Positions 48,001-57,605 are shown, counted from the stretch's first letter. The stretch is 64,000 bases of DNA from Corynebacterium deserti GIMN1.010 (GCF_001277995.1 NZ_CP009220.1:1860001-1924000); one strand, 5' to 3'. The notes: generated by a model from the sequence alone, not told the origin. Program-made: numbers and translations.

Positions 48001-48435
48001 ATAGTTGCTGATACCTGCGTGAATGGAGAGAATCTCCAACGCCGACGCTGAATCTGCTGGAACGGTGAGACCTACCTGTACGAAGAGTTTTTCCACCATC
48101 CCTTCAAGCACATCAGCGTGCTCAGCGCCAAGGCCAAGTCCACCGAAATACTCACCGAAGAAATCTGAAGGATTACTCAACCTCGATGCCCGGGTGACCA
48201 ACGTGGCCACGGTTAGGCACGGAGTCATCTCAAAAAGATCAGCAATGTTTGCGCCCGCTGCCAATTGGCGGGCTAAAAAAGTGCCGTAGAAACGATGGAT
48301 TCGTTCAAGCTCATCACTGCGAAGCTGAACTTGTGGAAAGTACTCTACCCCTGCGAGACGCTGGTTCAGATCCAGCTCAGTTTGTGATGCCCATCCGAGC
48401 AATGAATCTGTCATGTCTGCGATGCCAGCCGGCAT
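45061..48435 (-). CDS. Large uncharacterised protein
   Basis: A soluble protein of 1124 residues that I do not recognise. No signal peptide, membrane helix, Walker motif or metal cluster is seen. The N-terminal 200 residues look helical (LDLNQRLAGVEYFPQVQLRS, GEYFGGLGLGAEHADVLEGM). The middle (about 250-850) is beta-rich, with repeated FDP/LRG/VEG-type segments like stacked Ig-like modules. The last 250 residues are helical again. I start at the ATG at 48435 because GGGGAGAG precedes it, though an ATG seven codons earlier is possible. It stands alone, between ftsY and smc. Confidence 0.8.
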   Translation of the reverse strand: MPAGIADMTDSLLGWASQTELDLNQRLAGVEYFPQVQLRSDELERIHRFYGTFLARQLAAGANIADLFEMTPCLTVATLVTRASRLSNPSDFFGEYFGGLGLGAEHADVLEGMVEKLFVQVGLTVPADSASALEILSIHAGISNYEVAAVLTEVENGSTEYPFMFDTTLRLAPKWASSLVAGVQELIQFATAHPTSWSDRERESSLPAMIDELVVAELRERPVGTADRETSVGVALRELRPRLILDAERRKVCLRLPEQRVSDGEINWRVSLEGTTRIFSTKRAWGDTSGYSEALDITVERQIRETTVTDTANQITWVVPVVDFNDPVLVFSKRGENLTDKVSLHHQEIYVLAPAEAELEDIVTGQPVPVLDTFEVEGWTSWVCSRVDARGLSSLKVNNEVRCIDPRRRVAFHHPDELVPHVKSISGLPVYAQSLVAEFPPTLSGHDETWMLSISAFAGVGEAGEEIAEPEPLEVPAEGGLFYIFDPEIYDAPWVGEYLVRLRGPRNESFRHEFAIVEGMTTDLEVSSGASFRIPTTTGLSEASLRVRSGEKHFTAEPRLVMVGAQDPNASFIVTTDEGDQMPLRFVPPQIAIELPLTTEPPMWRVTRAVCGPRDLDGAGELRIRPGVVVGDPRVSVRNHHGSPLRTVKMTSPDNGRTWVASMKEIASSTFVMPRGSIEFEWTDKKVDRRVSVTIAVIDKVDNVSGLRIEDGTLYFDDLVQERHLGVWIWPQTAPWVRPVELEVIGPALKLPENLVRAGNLIVQLHTADPFTTFVTPLSPGKAAITVEQEGYYSAQSEEYAQLSAFFGGEVAEPPISDAVVPALWDVSHIWTEQGNVEHLPVVHAALRSSPAAALKGLSASLVPAQALPGKVISSGLAASPFTTEAPATEVHRTAWIGTLQLLGALPGAFKQAEEIGNRTPLLPILNQLEEVAGKNILSTLATGRDSTLDTACIDQSTVAIAGMNETQQKALLDMFFSNADIVPGPLMADNTRLMAVFETFKKRDELREVLQTEGLIKSAVELLRAMRGTQRQLYSSARIRFDKLEGVDTNKPDNMWALTPVVSLVFALSSRLHAHELIGKTRTLDRASSGWGQIADIVPDLVTGDLISAEAMVLGARNPGLVD

Positions 48436-48578
48436 GTATACACTCTCCCCGCGCATGAATGCGTTTTAACTAGAACCAATCTGATGTTTAAACACACTAC
48501 CCCACGCAAGACCGCCAAACATCTGTGGCTAGCCCTCGTTGAAGCGACAGTGACGCGGGTGACAGTCACGCAAGCAAA

Positions 48579-48607
48579 CAGGTGTTTTCACAGAAGTGAA
48601 ACACCTG
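48579..48607 (-). terminator. smc terminator
   Basis: CAGGTGTTTTCAC pairs with GTGAAACACCTG (one bulge) directly after the smc stop, with TTTGCTTG on the minus strand. Moderate quality. Confidence 0.65.
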
Positions 48608-51600
48608 CTACGAGCTCTTTTCCATCGCTGATGCTGGCTCCATGCGTTGAGAAATAACGCGGGTCACACCATCGCCACGCATGGTCACGCCATAGAGCAC
48701 GTTGGCCACATCCATCGTTGGCTTTTGGTGCGTGATCACGATGAGCTGGGAGTCACGGCGCAGCTCTTCAAACAAGGCGATGAGGCGACGCAGGTTGACA
48801 TCATCAAGCGCTGCCTCGACCTCGTCCATGACATAGAAGGGGCTGGGACGCGCACGGAAGATGGCCACGAGCATGGCCAGAGCCGTCAGTGATTTTTCGC
48901 CACCGGAAAGCAAAGACAGTCGCTTGACGCGCTTTCCGGGTGGTCGGGCTTCCACTTCGATGCCGGTGGCCAAAAGATCATCGGGCTCGGTGAGAATGAG
49001 CTTGCCTTCGCCACCGGGAAACAGCGTGTTGAAGACCTTGGGGAATTCTGCTTCGACGTCGTTCCAGGCGTCGGTGAACAGCTGAAGAATTTTTGCGTCT
49101 ACTTCTTCGATCACTCCGGTGAGGTCGGCGCGGGCTTGTTCCACGTCGGCAAGCTGGGTGGAGAGGAACTCATAGCGCTCTTCTAATGCTTTGAATTCTT
49201 CCAACGCCAACGGGTTGACTTTGCCCAATGCAGCTAAGTCTTTTTCCGCTTGTTTCAGGCGTGCACGCTGGAACTTCTCGTCGAAGTCCTCATCAGGGGT
49301 GTAATCGCGCAGCAGCTCCACAACGGGGATGCCTAATTGCTCAGTGATTTTTGTGACCGCTTCTTCCATACGCACCTGCGCCTGGCTGCGGGCAAGTTCC
49401 ATGGAATGCGCATTATCACTGAGTCGGTTGAGCTGTTGGCGCGCAGCACTGACTGCATCTTTGGCGCGAGCAACCTGGGTGGTCAGCAGGGCTTTTTCTT
49501 GGTTGCGCTCATCACGCAATTGGGCAGCCTGCGCCAACGCAGCAGACACACGTTCAGAGACATCTCGGGCACCAGCGTGCACAACGGTGGCCAACTTCGC
49601 TCGCCGACGACGCGCTTCCATCGCCTGCTCATGGCGGATTTTTGCCTGCCGTTCCTGCTCCGCTTGGCGGCGCAAATTATCGCCCTTACCCCGCTGTTGC
49701 CCGGCGCGCTCTTCAGCGGTGCGCAGTGCCAAGCGAGCTTCCATTTCCATCGCACGGATTTGCTGAAGCTCGGCGTTTGCTTGGTCGCGGGCAAGAGTCG
49801 ATGGCTCGTCGACCTCTTCTTCGTCCTCAACGCGCGCAAGTCGATCCAAGATTTCATCAAGTTGGCCGCGCAATTGCTCGCGGCGTTCCTCGGCGGCACT
49901 TAAACGCGCGGCATGGCGGGATTGTTCAGACTGCGCAGCCTCATGTTGCTTGTCCAAACGCGCGAGATCACGCTTGGTGGCTTCCAAGGACAAATCCATT
50001 TCCCGCAGCGCCGCTTTGCGTGCTGCAACATCCACGCGGGTGCTCTCAGCTGCCTTACGGGCGCCGTCAAAGGTGCCGGCGATGTCATCAAGCAGGGCAG
50101 TTGTGGCCTCAAGCTCCACGCGGGCGTCCTCGACATGCGCGGAGATTTCCACGGTTGAGGTTTCGGTGCCCACTTGAATCCACCCGGCGCCAATCAATAC
50201 ACCGTCGCGCGTTACGGCGCGCAGGCGGGGGTCGTCCTCGACGACAGCGTGGCCGGTGGCGGGGGCGTCGACAAGCACAACGTCGGCAAGCACCCGGTTA
50301 AGTGGACCAGCAATCGCCGAATCCAGCTCAACGTGGTCCAGTAGCCAACTGGTTCCTGCAGGTAAATCAGCATCCAGGCGCCACGCGCCGGAGGTACGGC
50401 GGCCGTCAACAATAATGGTGCGCGGCACACCGGCATTAAAAAGCTTGTCGACGAGCCCTTCCGTAACCTCACCGGTCAACGCCTCAGCATGCGCGCCCAA
50501 GGCCGCAGCGAGAGCCTTATCGACGTTTTTTGCCGCCTTCAACTTCGTCGCGATCTGCGGGTAATCCACCACTTCAGCAGCACTAGACCGCGGACGACTC
50601 TGCTCAAGGGTGTCGATGCGTGACTGCAACCTCGAGACAGCTTTTTCCAGCTCACTTCTATTGGCGCGCAGCTCCTCCAGGCGCGCTTCCGCAGCTTCCG
50701 CCTCATGGGTTGCCTCGATGAGTGCTTCCTCCAGTGGTGCGCGCTCAGAGTCTAATCCCTGCTTGCGTTCCTGCATGAGGCGACGCTCGCGCTCGACATC
50801 GAGAATGCGTCCGATGAACTCTTCCAATTGCTCAGCCAAACGCTCTGCTTCATCCTCCGCAGAAGTAAGCTGCGTGCGCAAGGATTCTTCCGATGCCAGC
50901 AAACGCACAACACCTTCACGACGATCAGAAATCGCACGGACCTGCGCCAAGTGCTCCCGCTCAGCGTCGCGAGCCTGCTGCGCTTTCTCCTCAGCATCCT
51001 CACGCACCGAGTTGAGGCGTTCTTCTGCCATCTCCACAACCATGTCGAGCTCTTGAAGCTCTTTATCTGCAACTTCTGCTCGACGCAGCAGATCATCAGG
51101 ATCTTGGCCTGCATAGGCAGTATCTGCACCGGCAGAACTCGCGCGATCAGCAGCGATACGCATGGTTGCTGACACCCGCTCGGCCAGCGAGGACAGATCA
51201 AACCACAATTGCTGTGCTGCTTCGGCCATCGGTGTGACCTCAGCAAGCTCAGTTTCCAGCTCCATCTGAGTGGTGGTGGCTTCCTCCAACTGCTCCTGCG
51301 CAGCCTCGGCCTGCTCGCGGATCATCTTCTCCCGCTCGGTGGAGGTCTCCAGCTTCTCCGACAACCGAACGATCTCAAATCCAGCGATTTGGAACCTCGC
51401 GTCACGCAAATCAGCCTGCACGGTTGCTGCGCGCTGCGCAGCCTCCGCCTGCCGTGCCAACGGCTTTAACTGTTTTGCCAACTCATGGGTCAAATCTTGG
51501 AGACGATCCAAGTTAACCTGCATGCCCTGCAACTTACGCTGAGCTTTTTCCTTCCTGCGGCGGTGCTTCAACACACCCGCAGCCTCTTCTATATAGGCGC

Positions 51601-52072
51601 GACGTTCCTCAGGGCGAGATTCCAGAATCTCAGCGAGCTTCCCCTGTCCGACCATGATGTGCATTTCACGGCCAATACCGGAATCAGACAACAGCTCCTG
51701 AATATCCATCAAGCGGGCTTTAGCCCCGTTGATTTCATATTCACTCGCACCATCACGGAACATTCGCCTAGTCACCGACACTTCGGCGTACTCAATGGGC
51801 AGAGCACCGTCAGAGTTATCAATAGTGAGGGTGACTTCTGCACGTCCCAACGGCTTACGTTCGCCCGCGCCAGCAAAGATGACGTCTTCCATCTTGCCGC
51901 CACGCAGGGTCTTTGCCGAGCCCTCACCCATCACCCAGGCAAGAGCATCCACCACATTAGATTTTCCCGAACCATTCGGGCCAACAACAGCACAAATGCC
52001 TGGCTCAAATTTTAGGGTCGTCGCAGACGCGAAAGACTTAAACCCCTTGAGCGTCAACGATTTCAGATACAT
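48608..52072 (-). CDS. smc: Chromosome segregation ATPase Smc
   Basis: The core of the condensin that, with ScpA/ScpB, extrudes DNA loops and aligns chromosome arms. The 1154 residues show Walker A at 31-39 (GPNGSGKSN), a long coiled coil, a hinge around 500-640, a second coil, then the ABC signature LSLLSGGEKSL and Walker B with YVMDEVEAALDD. I start at the ATG at 52072 (MYLKSLTLKGFKSF). No ribosome-binding site precedes it, but the acyP stop lies 14 bp upstream. scpA/scpB are not in this window. Confidence 0.96.
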   Translation of the reverse strand: MYLKSLTLKGFKSFASATTLKFEPGICAVVGPNGSGKSNVVDALAWVMGEGSAKTLRGGKMEDVIFAGAGERKPLGRAEVTLTIDNSDGALPIEYAEVSVTRRMFRDGASEYEINGAKARLMDIQELLSDSGIGREMHIMVGQGKLAEILESRPEERRAYIEEAAGVLKHRRRKEKAQRKLQGMQVNLDRLQDLTHELAKQLKPLARQAEAAQRAATVQADLRDARFQIAGFEIVRLSEKLETSTEREKMIREQAEAAQEQLEEATTTQMELETELAEVTPMAEAAQQLWFDLSSLAERVSATMRIAADRASSAGADTAYAGQDPDDLLRRAEVADKELQELDMVVEMAEERLNSVREDAEEKAQQARDAEREHLAQVRAISDRREGVVRLLASEESLRTQLTSAEDEAERLAEQLEEFIGRILDVERERRLMQERKQGLDSERAPLEEALIEATHEAEAAEARLEELRANRSELEKAVSRLQSRIDTLEQSRPRSSAAEVVDYPQIATKLKAAKNVDKALAAALGAHAEALTGEVTEGLVDKLFNAGVPRTIIVDGRRTSGAWRLDADLPAGTSWLLDHVELDSAIAGPLNRVLADVVLVDAPATGHAVVEDDPRLRAVTRDGVLIGAGWIQVGTETSTVEISAHVEDARVELEATTALLDDIAGTFDGARKAAESTRVDVAARKAALREMDLSLEATKRDLARLDKQHEAAQSEQSRHAARLSAAEERREQLRGQLDEILDRLARVEDEEEVDEPSTLARDQANAELQQIRAMEMEARLALRTAEERAGQQRGKGDNLRRQAEQERQAKIRHEQAMEARRRRAKLATVVHAGARDVSERVSAALAQAAQLRDERNQEKALLTTQVARAKDAVSAARQQLNRLSDNAHSMELARSQAQVRMEEAVTKITEQLGIPVVELLRDYTPDEDFDEKFQRARLKQAEKDLAALGKVNPLALEEFKALEERYEFLSTQLADVEQARADLTGVIEEVDAKILQLFTDAWNDVEAEFPKVFNTLFPGGEGKLILTEPDDLLATGIEVEARPPGKRVKRLSLLSGGEKSLTALAMLVAIFRARPSPFYVMDEVEAALDDVNLRRLIALFEELRRDSQLIVITHQKPTMDVANVLYGVTMRGDGVTRVISQRMEPASAMEKSS

Positions 52073-52086
52073 AACGGGGTTAAAGT

Positions 52087-52371
52087 CTAGCGCTCCACAA
52101 AGCCCTTCAGCCCACGCGGCTCGCTCCAATTCTCAATTACTGTGTTCACGCGCCCCGGGCGACCATAACCGCTGGTATTTTCCTTCAATCGGGTGAGCAA
52201 TTGTTCGCACGTTTCCCGGGGCCCTTCGGCCACAACGCATACGCGACCATCGATGAGGTTGGTGGCCGACCCATTCAGCTCGAGCTCTTTTGCCTGGCTT
52301 CTGGTCCACCACCTAAATCCCACACCTTGGACGTGTCCATGAACAAATGCGGTCAAACGAACATCAGTCAT
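52087..52371 (-). CDS. acyP: Acylphosphatase
   Basis: Hydrolyses acyl phosphates such as carbamoyl phosphate. The 94-residue protein has both family motifs: [16 protein letters not shown] with the catalytic Arg, and [17 protein letters not shown] with the catalytic Asn. The ATG at 52371 is chosen because the fold starts there, with AAGG upstream. The frame is open further into the upstream gene. It lies just before smc, as in other actinobacteria. Confidence 0.92.
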   Translation of the reverse strand: MTDVRLTAFVHGHVQGVGFRWWTRSQAKELELNGSATNLIDGRVCVVAEGPRETCEQLLTRLKENTSGYGRPGRVNTVIENWSEPRGLKGFVER

Positions 52372-52378
52372 ATTAGAA

Positions 52379-54277
52379 TCAGCCTTCTGTTTCATGTTTC
52401 TTTGACAAGATTTTGACCAGTGGAGCAACAACCGACTTCGGTTCTTGTGTTCCTTCTTCCGCTTCTGCATTTTCTGTCTCTTTTTCAGGCAAGTCTCCTC
52501 CTGGCCCCATGCCGTGATCACCAAGATACTTGAGTGCCCGCGTCACGGTGTGGAGCTGCTGCTCACAGTCTTTAAGAATGGGTGAGGAACTATCGGAGAC
52601 ATTCTTTAACCGGGTATAATCCCTGTTCAGCGTGCGTTCGGCGTTGGCAAGCTCATCCCAGATTTCCTGCACTCGGTCAACACCATTGGCCTCCCACAAC
52701 AGCGCAAGGCTCAGTCGATGTACCACCATGGCCTCGACTTCTTCGCTGGAGTTAACTGAACTGAGGGCGCCCACGGTGAAACTTCCACCACCGACCGTCG
52801 CGAGGGTTCCTGCCGTAACAATTCCACCGATCATTCCACCTGGACCAAAGCTTGCCAGCGCTGAAGTAATGGCCGCGGCACCAACGACACCAGGAGCTGC
52901 AGCCAAGGCGAGTCCTCCGGTAGCAACGGTGAGCGCTGCAGCACCCACACCAAATGCGCCCCAGCGACGCCAATTAGTTTTTGGTGCCACCGATACGATC
53001 TGTTCGGCTTCGTGAAGCGCCTGATAAATTTCCATCCCTAATGGGCTACCCAAGTAGGTTTCCGAGGTGAAGTCCTCCAGTGCCTCCCGCTTGATTTTCT
53101 CTGATACTTCGATTTCAAACGGTTGAAGCAGATTGTGTCCTACCAACTCCAAGAGCCGTTCATAGGCCTGTACTTTGGGCATGTACGGGCTCTTCTTCGG
53201 AATTGGGGCATCCGCCTCTGGATCAGCAATGTCAAAATCAAGCCATGAAATTTCCGCTGGAACCGGCTTATTCTCACGAGCATTGCGCTCCTTAATTTCA
53301 GCGACCATCCGAGCTTGGGTTTCTCTTAGGGCATACGCGTATCGACGAGCATCATCACCTTTTAAACGTGTGGAAATGAGATAGCCATACCGCAGAGCTT
53401 GCAGCACAAAGATTTCCGTATCATCCAGCGGTAGCTTGAGGTTCTTTTCTGCAAGCACGATCTCTTTGCTGCGAGATCCAAAGAGGCCAAAACCAATTGC
53501 TTCGGCTACGGCCTCATCAGCACAGTACTTCCGTGACGAATGCGCAGGACCTGGAATAAGCGGCGTCTTGATGCGAAAGTCCAGCACCCAAGGAATGGTG
53601 GTGGACACTCCCCTTTTTGCAGCCACCGGGTCCGATCCACTCCAAAAGTTCACCCACCACGACAGGTTACTTGGAGGGGTTTTCAGGTGCTTTGCGATGT
53701 CATCGACATTGAAATTTTCATTGGACAACGGGCTGCCAATGGTGGCAAGCCCCTTGACGGTAAGCCCTTCTGGCAAACGAAGCAAGAGATCGGCAGCAAT
53801 GACAGATCCCAAGCTGTGCCCCAAAATGACGATGTCACCTTCCGTTGGCAATTGATCCACGATGCATTTGTGCACCTGAGCCCGGATTTGAGTGTTGTTG
53901 ACGTAATTGCGAGCCTGGGCAAAAATCGGCAATGCGACGCTGGCGTTAACCACCGCTTGGGGAAACGCACCTCCAGCTCCCCGATTGTGCCTGCCCAGTC
54001 GATGTTCCATCGCGGCAATGCGGCGCTCAAAATCAAACACGTGGGTGGAGTTGCTTCCACGATCTTTACGCAGAGGCCTTAAAGCGAGGCTGCGCTGAGT
54101 ATCGCTGTGTTCTTTAAGCTCATCCGCATAAACCGGAGTAATCACCGTGACGTCAGAAAGATCGGGATAACCAATCCTCGTGAGCGTCGCTGAAAGATTG
54201 GCTTTCCATTCTTGCTGGAGATCGCCCTGTCCGACTCCGTGCAGATACACAAGAGTTGGGGTGGTCACAGGAGTCAT
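52379..54277 (-). CDS. Alpha/beta-hydrolase with glycine-rich hydrophobic segment
   Basis: A 632-residue protein. The N-terminal hydrolase domain has the strand [10 protein letters not shown] and the nucleophile elbow [13 protein letters not shown], as in lipases and esterases. Around residues 435-515 there is a long small-residue hydrophobic stretch ([40 protein letters not shown]) like a glycine-zipper membrane insertion region. The C-terminus is charged. The combination resembles DUF726/TMCO4-type hydrolases. The substrate may be a membrane lipid, but that is inference. The start is the ATG at 54277. Confidence 0.75.
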   Translation of the reverse strand: MTPVTTPTLVYLHGVGQGDLQQEWKANLSATLTRIGYPDLSDVTVITPVYADELKEHSDTQRSLALRPLRKDRGSNSTHVFDFERRIAAMEHRLGRHNRGAGGAFPQAVVNASVALPIFAQARNYVNNTQIRAQVHKCIVDQLPTEGDIVILGHSLGSVIAADLLLRLPEGLTVKGLATIGSPLSNENFNVDDIAKHLKTPPSNLSWWVNFWSGSDPVAAKRGVSTTIPWVLDFRIKTPLIPGPAHSSRKYCADEAVAEAIGFGLFGSRSKEIVLAEKNLKLPLDDTEIFVLQALRYGYLISTRLKGDDARRYAYALRETQARMVAEIKERNARENKPVPAEISWLDFDIADPEADAPIPKKSPYMPKVQAYERLLELVGHNLLQPFEIEVSEKIKREALEDFTSETYLGSPLGMEIYQALHEAEQIVSVAPKTNWRRWGAFGVGAAALTVATGGLALAAAPGVVGAAAITSALASFGPGGMIGGIVTAGTLATVGGGSFTVGALSSVNSSEEVEAMVVHRLSLALLWEANGVDRVQEIWDELANAERTLNRDYTRLKNVSDSSSPILKDCEQQLHTVTRALKYLGDHGMGPGGDLPEKETENAEAEEGTQEPKSVVAPLVKILSKKHETEG

Positions 54278-54346
54278 GATGCGTCCCGAAGCTGTTGCAT
54301 GTCTTTTCAACGCACCAATCGCAGTGGAAGTTCCACCGCGACTTTC

Positions 54347-55186
54347 CTATCGACGCTTTTGACAGGAGGGGCAAAAATGCGATGAGCGGTTCATAAACGG
54401 CTCACGAGAAATTGGCGTTCCGCAACGCGTACATGGTTCACCTGTTTGACCGTAGGCGTTGAGAGATAGTGCGAAATAACCCGAATTGCCATTAACGTTG
54501 ACATATAGGGCATCAAAGGAGGTACCACCACTGGCAAGTGCGCGCGTCATCACCTCACGGCCGGCAAGCAAAAGCTCCTCTAGACGGGCAAGCGAAATCC
54601 GATCGGCACGTTGGCGCGGGTGGATGCGTGCCTCCCACAGCATTTCATCAGCGTAAATATTGCCAATGCCAGACACAATCTCTTGGTTTAGAAGGAGTCG
54701 TTTAATCTCTGTGGGTTTGGATTTCAGGACTCGAGCGATTGCGGAAATATCTGCAGTGTCGTCGAGGATATCCAACGCAATATGGGATACCCGGGCGGGC
54801 ACGCCATCAACCAGTTCACCAAGCCACCAATAACCAAAAGTCCGCTGGTCAACAAACCAGACTTCTTCCCCGCTATCGAGCTCAACTTTGGCACGAAGGT
54901 GCGGGCTTGGTGTTGACTCAGGGTGTTTGACCAACATTTGGCCGCTCATGCCAAGGTGGACAAGAAGTCCGTGGTCTGCGTCGTCAAGCTCAAGCCATAA
55001 GAACTTGCCGCGGCGACGGGCCGCGCTAACCGTGCGACCTGTGATGTTGGCCTCAATCTCCCGCGCGCCACCGAGCTGATTGCGGGCAGCGCGGGGATGA
55101 AAGACCGTGGCCGACTCGATGACTCGACCAACCATGTGGTCTTCGAGGCCGCGTCGGACGACTTCGACTTCAGGCAGTTCAGGCAC
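54347..55186 (-). CDS. mutM: Formamidopyrimidine-DNA glycosylase
   Basis: Removes oxidised purines such as 8-oxoguanine and nicks the strand. The 279-residue protein starts at GTG so that Pro2-Glu3 are in place (PELPEVEVVRRG), as needed for catalysis. The DNA-contact KRLLLNQEIVSGIGNIYADE region is present. The C-terminal zinc finger has four Cys (CTRCGTPI, HFCPSCQKRR). The start lies inside the end of rnc, an 8-bp overlap. Confidence 0.95.
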   Translation of the reverse strand: MPELPEVEVVRRGLEDHMVGRVIESATVFHPRAARNQLGGAREIEANITGRTVSAARRRGKFLWLELDDADHGLLVHLGMSGQMLVKHPESTPSPHLRAKVELDSGEEVWFVDQRTFGYWWLGELVDGVPARVSHIALDILDDTADISAIARVLKSKPTEIKRLLLNQEIVSGIGNIYADEMLWEARIHPRQRADRISLARLEELLLAGREVMTRALASGGTSFDALYVNVNGNSGYFALSLNAYGQTGEPCTRCGTPISREPFMNRSSHFCPSCQKRR

Positions 55187-55922
55187 GTGTTTCCCGAAGC
55201 TTGCGGAATGCCTGGTGCGCTGCCTCTTGCTCGGCCAGTTTCTTGTTGGGGCCTTCGCCTCGACCCATTTCTTCACCTTCGATGGTCACGATCGCGGTGA
55301 ACACGAGGTCATGGTCTGGTCCGACAGAGGTTGAGGAATACTCCGCCATGGGACGCTTGCGCTCTGCAAGTTCTTCTTGGAGGGTGGTTTTCCAGTCCTG
55401 GTGTAATCCTCGTGCGGTGGCGTTTTCGATCTTCTCAGAAAACAGGCGCAGCACAACGTCGCGGGCGATTTCAAAGCCGTGCTGGCGGAAAATCGCACCC
55501 AACAGCGCTTCGGTGGTGTCAGCCAGAATGGAATCTTTGCTGCGACCGTCAGTTAGCAATTCGCCTTTGCCTAGCAAGATATGCTCGCCGAGGCCAATTT
55601 CGCGAGCGATGTCCGAGAGCCCATAGCGGCTGACAATCGACGCACGCATCTTGGATACCACGGACTCTGGGCTGCTGGGATACTGCTCATACAGCTTGTT
55701 AGCGACAGAAAGACCCAGCACGGCATCACCAAGGAACTCAAGGCGTTCGTTGTTGGGCAGCATCCCGTTTTCATTGGCGAATGACCGGTGGGTCAGCGCC
55801 AGCACCAGCAGGTCTCGCTGAATATCTACGCCGAGACGATCCAGCAATGGCTGGTGATCTACGGCATCGAAAGCCTGGTTGAGTGCGTCAACTCCGGTAA
55901 GTCGGTTCTTCTTTCGGCTCAC
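55179..55922 (-). CDS. rnc: Ribonuclease III
   Basis: Cleaves double-stranded RNA in rRNA maturation and mRNA turnover. The 247-residue protein has the signature NERLEFLGDAVLGL, the second acidic site DTTEALLGAIF, and a C-terminal dsRNA-binding domain (GPNKKLAEQEAAHQAFRKL). I choose the GTG at 55922, which overlaps the DUF177 stop (GTGA) and has GGAG upstream, so translation is probably coupled. Confidence 0.95.
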   Translation of the reverse strand: MSRKKNRLTGVDALNQAFDAVDHQPLLDRLGVDIQRDLLVLALTHRSFANENGMLPNNERLEFLGDAVLGLSVANKLYEQYPSSPESVVSKMRASIVSRYGLSDIAREIGLGEHILLGKGELLTDGRSKDSILADTTEALLGAIFRQHGFEIARDVVLRLFSEKIENATARGLHQDWKTTLQEELAERKRPMAEYSSTSVGPDHDLVFTAIVTIEGEEMGRGEGPNKKLAEQEAAHQAFRKLRETRA

Positions 55923-56449
55923 AGGAACTTCTCCAAACCGGCCCAACGAGGATCAACTTTGTTTTCCTCAGCTGTTTCGGAGTCTCCGTCGGGCGCTGGG
56001 ACGTCGCCGTCCTCGCACTCGCCGTATCCCAACTCTGCGCAGATGGGGTTGAAGGGAAGGTTCAGGCCCGCCTCATCGATGACGGACTGTAGAAGATCAA
56101 TCTGATCGTGAACAACCATGGGAAGTTCATCGCCGTCTTCAGCTTCTTCACCAGTGATGAAATCTGGGTCAGCAGCAAACACTTCGGAGACGTGCAAGGT
56201 CTTTTCCGGGGTGAGTTCACGCAGGCAGCGGGAGCACTGGCCCTTGAGCTGTGCTTCAATATCGGCCTCGACAGCCAAGCCGCCACCGAGTGGCATGATG
56301 GTTGCTTCGACGACTACTTTTCCGCCCTTAGGGATAGCGATCATTTCCGGACCGATGCGAGTTGGGCTCGGACCCGATTGGGTGATGGTTTCCGGAAGTG
56401 CACTTCCACGCAGGAGTGCAGCGACATCAAAAATAAAAGGTGAGTTCAT
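55919..56449 (-). CDS. DUF177 (YceD) family protein
   Basis: A 176-residue protein of the YceD family, linked in plants and bacteria to 23S rRNA or L32 metabolism. It carries the typical CSRCLRELTPE cysteine pair in the middle and an acidic C-terminal half. In many bacteria rpmF follows; here rnc follows directly with a 4-bp overlap, as in mycobacteria. It starts at an ATG. Confidence 0.88.
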   Translation of the reverse strand: MNSPFIFDVAALLRGSALPETITQSGPSPTRIGPEMIAIPKGGKVVVEATIMPLGGGLAVEADIEAQLKGQCSRCLRELTPEKTLHVSEVFAADPDFITGEEAEDGDELPMVVHDQIDLLQSVIDEAGLNLPFNPICAELGYGECEDGDVPAPDGDSETAEENKVDPRWAGLEKFL

Positions 56450-56543
56450 GACCAGGGAGATCCTACTCGCACCACATCTGAAGTGGTTAGTTGAGATGTG
56501 ATTGGTTGAGATATGAGCTTTTGAGGAAAGTTAAACAGGCGAT

Positions 56544-57371
56544 TTAGTACTCGCGGTTGTAGCCGCGGTCTGAACGATCTGCGCGGTCACTGCGGTCACT
56601 GCGGTCATAGTCGCGGTCATAGTCGCGCTCGTACTCGCGGTCGTAATCTCGTTGTTCATCACGTGGCTCACGGCCGGTTGCTCCTGCTCCCCTACGCAGC
56701 GCGGAACGGTCTGCGGTGACAGAACGCAATGTGGTGGATAGAGAAGTTTCAAATTCTGCCAACTTGGAATCGACGTATTCATCGCATTCATTGCGCAGCT
56801 TGTTGGAATCTGCATGCGCAGCATCGACGATGCGGTGTGCTTCTTCCGTAGAACGACGAACCACCTCAGATTCGCTGACCAGTCTCTCCTGCTCAGCTTG
56901 ACCTTCGGCGACAGCGCGACGGTAGGAATCATTACCGGATTTAACCAGGCGCTCGGCCTCAGCCTGTGCGCGCTCGGTGACGTTGGCTGCTTCTCGACGC
57001 GCATCGCCCACGATGCGGTCTGCCGACTCATTTGCCTTTGCAACAACAGACTGTGCGTGGTTGGTGGCGTCTTCCACCATTTGGTCTGCTTCCTGAGTCG
57101 AGCGAGTGAGAAGATTCCGCGCCTCATCAGCAGCGTCATCAACGATGACACCAGCCTTTTCTTCAGCTTCGCGAATCACCGCGTCACGGTGATCGAGCAC
57201 ATCCTGTGCATCATCGAGCTCTACAGGAAGGGCATCGCGCAGATCATCAAGGAGCGCCAGCACTTCTTGACGTGGGACGACGCAGTTTCCTGTCATAGGG
57301 ACGCCGTAGGCGCGTTGAACGGTTTGAACTAGTTCATCCAGTGCTTCGAAGACCTTGTACATGCGGTTCAT
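56544..57371 (-). CDS. sepIVA: SepIVA-like DivIVA-family coiled-coil protein
   Basis: A 275-residue coiled-coil protein. The first 60 residues (MYKVFEALDELVQTVQRAYG) match the DivIVA-like N-terminus of mycobacterial SepIVA (Rv2927c), an essential septation and polar-growth factor next to the same genes. A long coiled coil follows (about 60-220). The last 40 residues are a low-complexity Asp/Arg/Tyr repeat (RDYDREYERDYDRDYDRSDR). The repeats also show in the DNA as near-tandem triplets. The name is by homology and position. Confidence 0.85.
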   Translation of the reverse strand: MNRMYKVFEALDELVQTVQRAYGVPMTGNCVVPRQEVLALLDDLRDALPVELDDAQDVLDHRDAVIREAEEKAGVIVDDAADEARNLLTRSTQEADQMVEDATNHAQSVVAKANESADRIVGDARREAANVTERAQAEAERLVKSGNDSYRRAVAEGQAEQERLVSESEVVRRSTEEAHRIVDAAHADSNKLRNECDEYVDSKLAEFETSLSTTLRSVTADRSALRRGAGATGREPRDEQRDYDREYERDYDRDYDRSDRSDRADRSDRGYNREY

Positions 57372-57605
57372 CGTACTTAAATCCTGTGAACTATGTGGGT
57401 GGCACGCCTTATTTGTGCAGCGTATTTAGCTTTTTGAGACAAACGCACTAGATAGACATGCTGCATAGTTGCACGGACTAGCCCCGGGGGATAGTGGTGT
57501 CGCATCCGCGGACTAGCATGTTTCTAGAACCTTGTGAATGGCATATGTGCGGTTGCTGTCGTGTCTTTTGAATCAGGAATTGTGTGTAGAAAGGTGCAGG
57601 TAGGT

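Noticed and set aside
48608..54277. A Wadjet-like or other SMC-based defence operon formed by smc and its large neighbours
   Set aside because: Smc is the normal single-copy condensin with acyP upstream. No JetA, JetB or JetD homologue is recognisable, and the flanking genes have separate signals.
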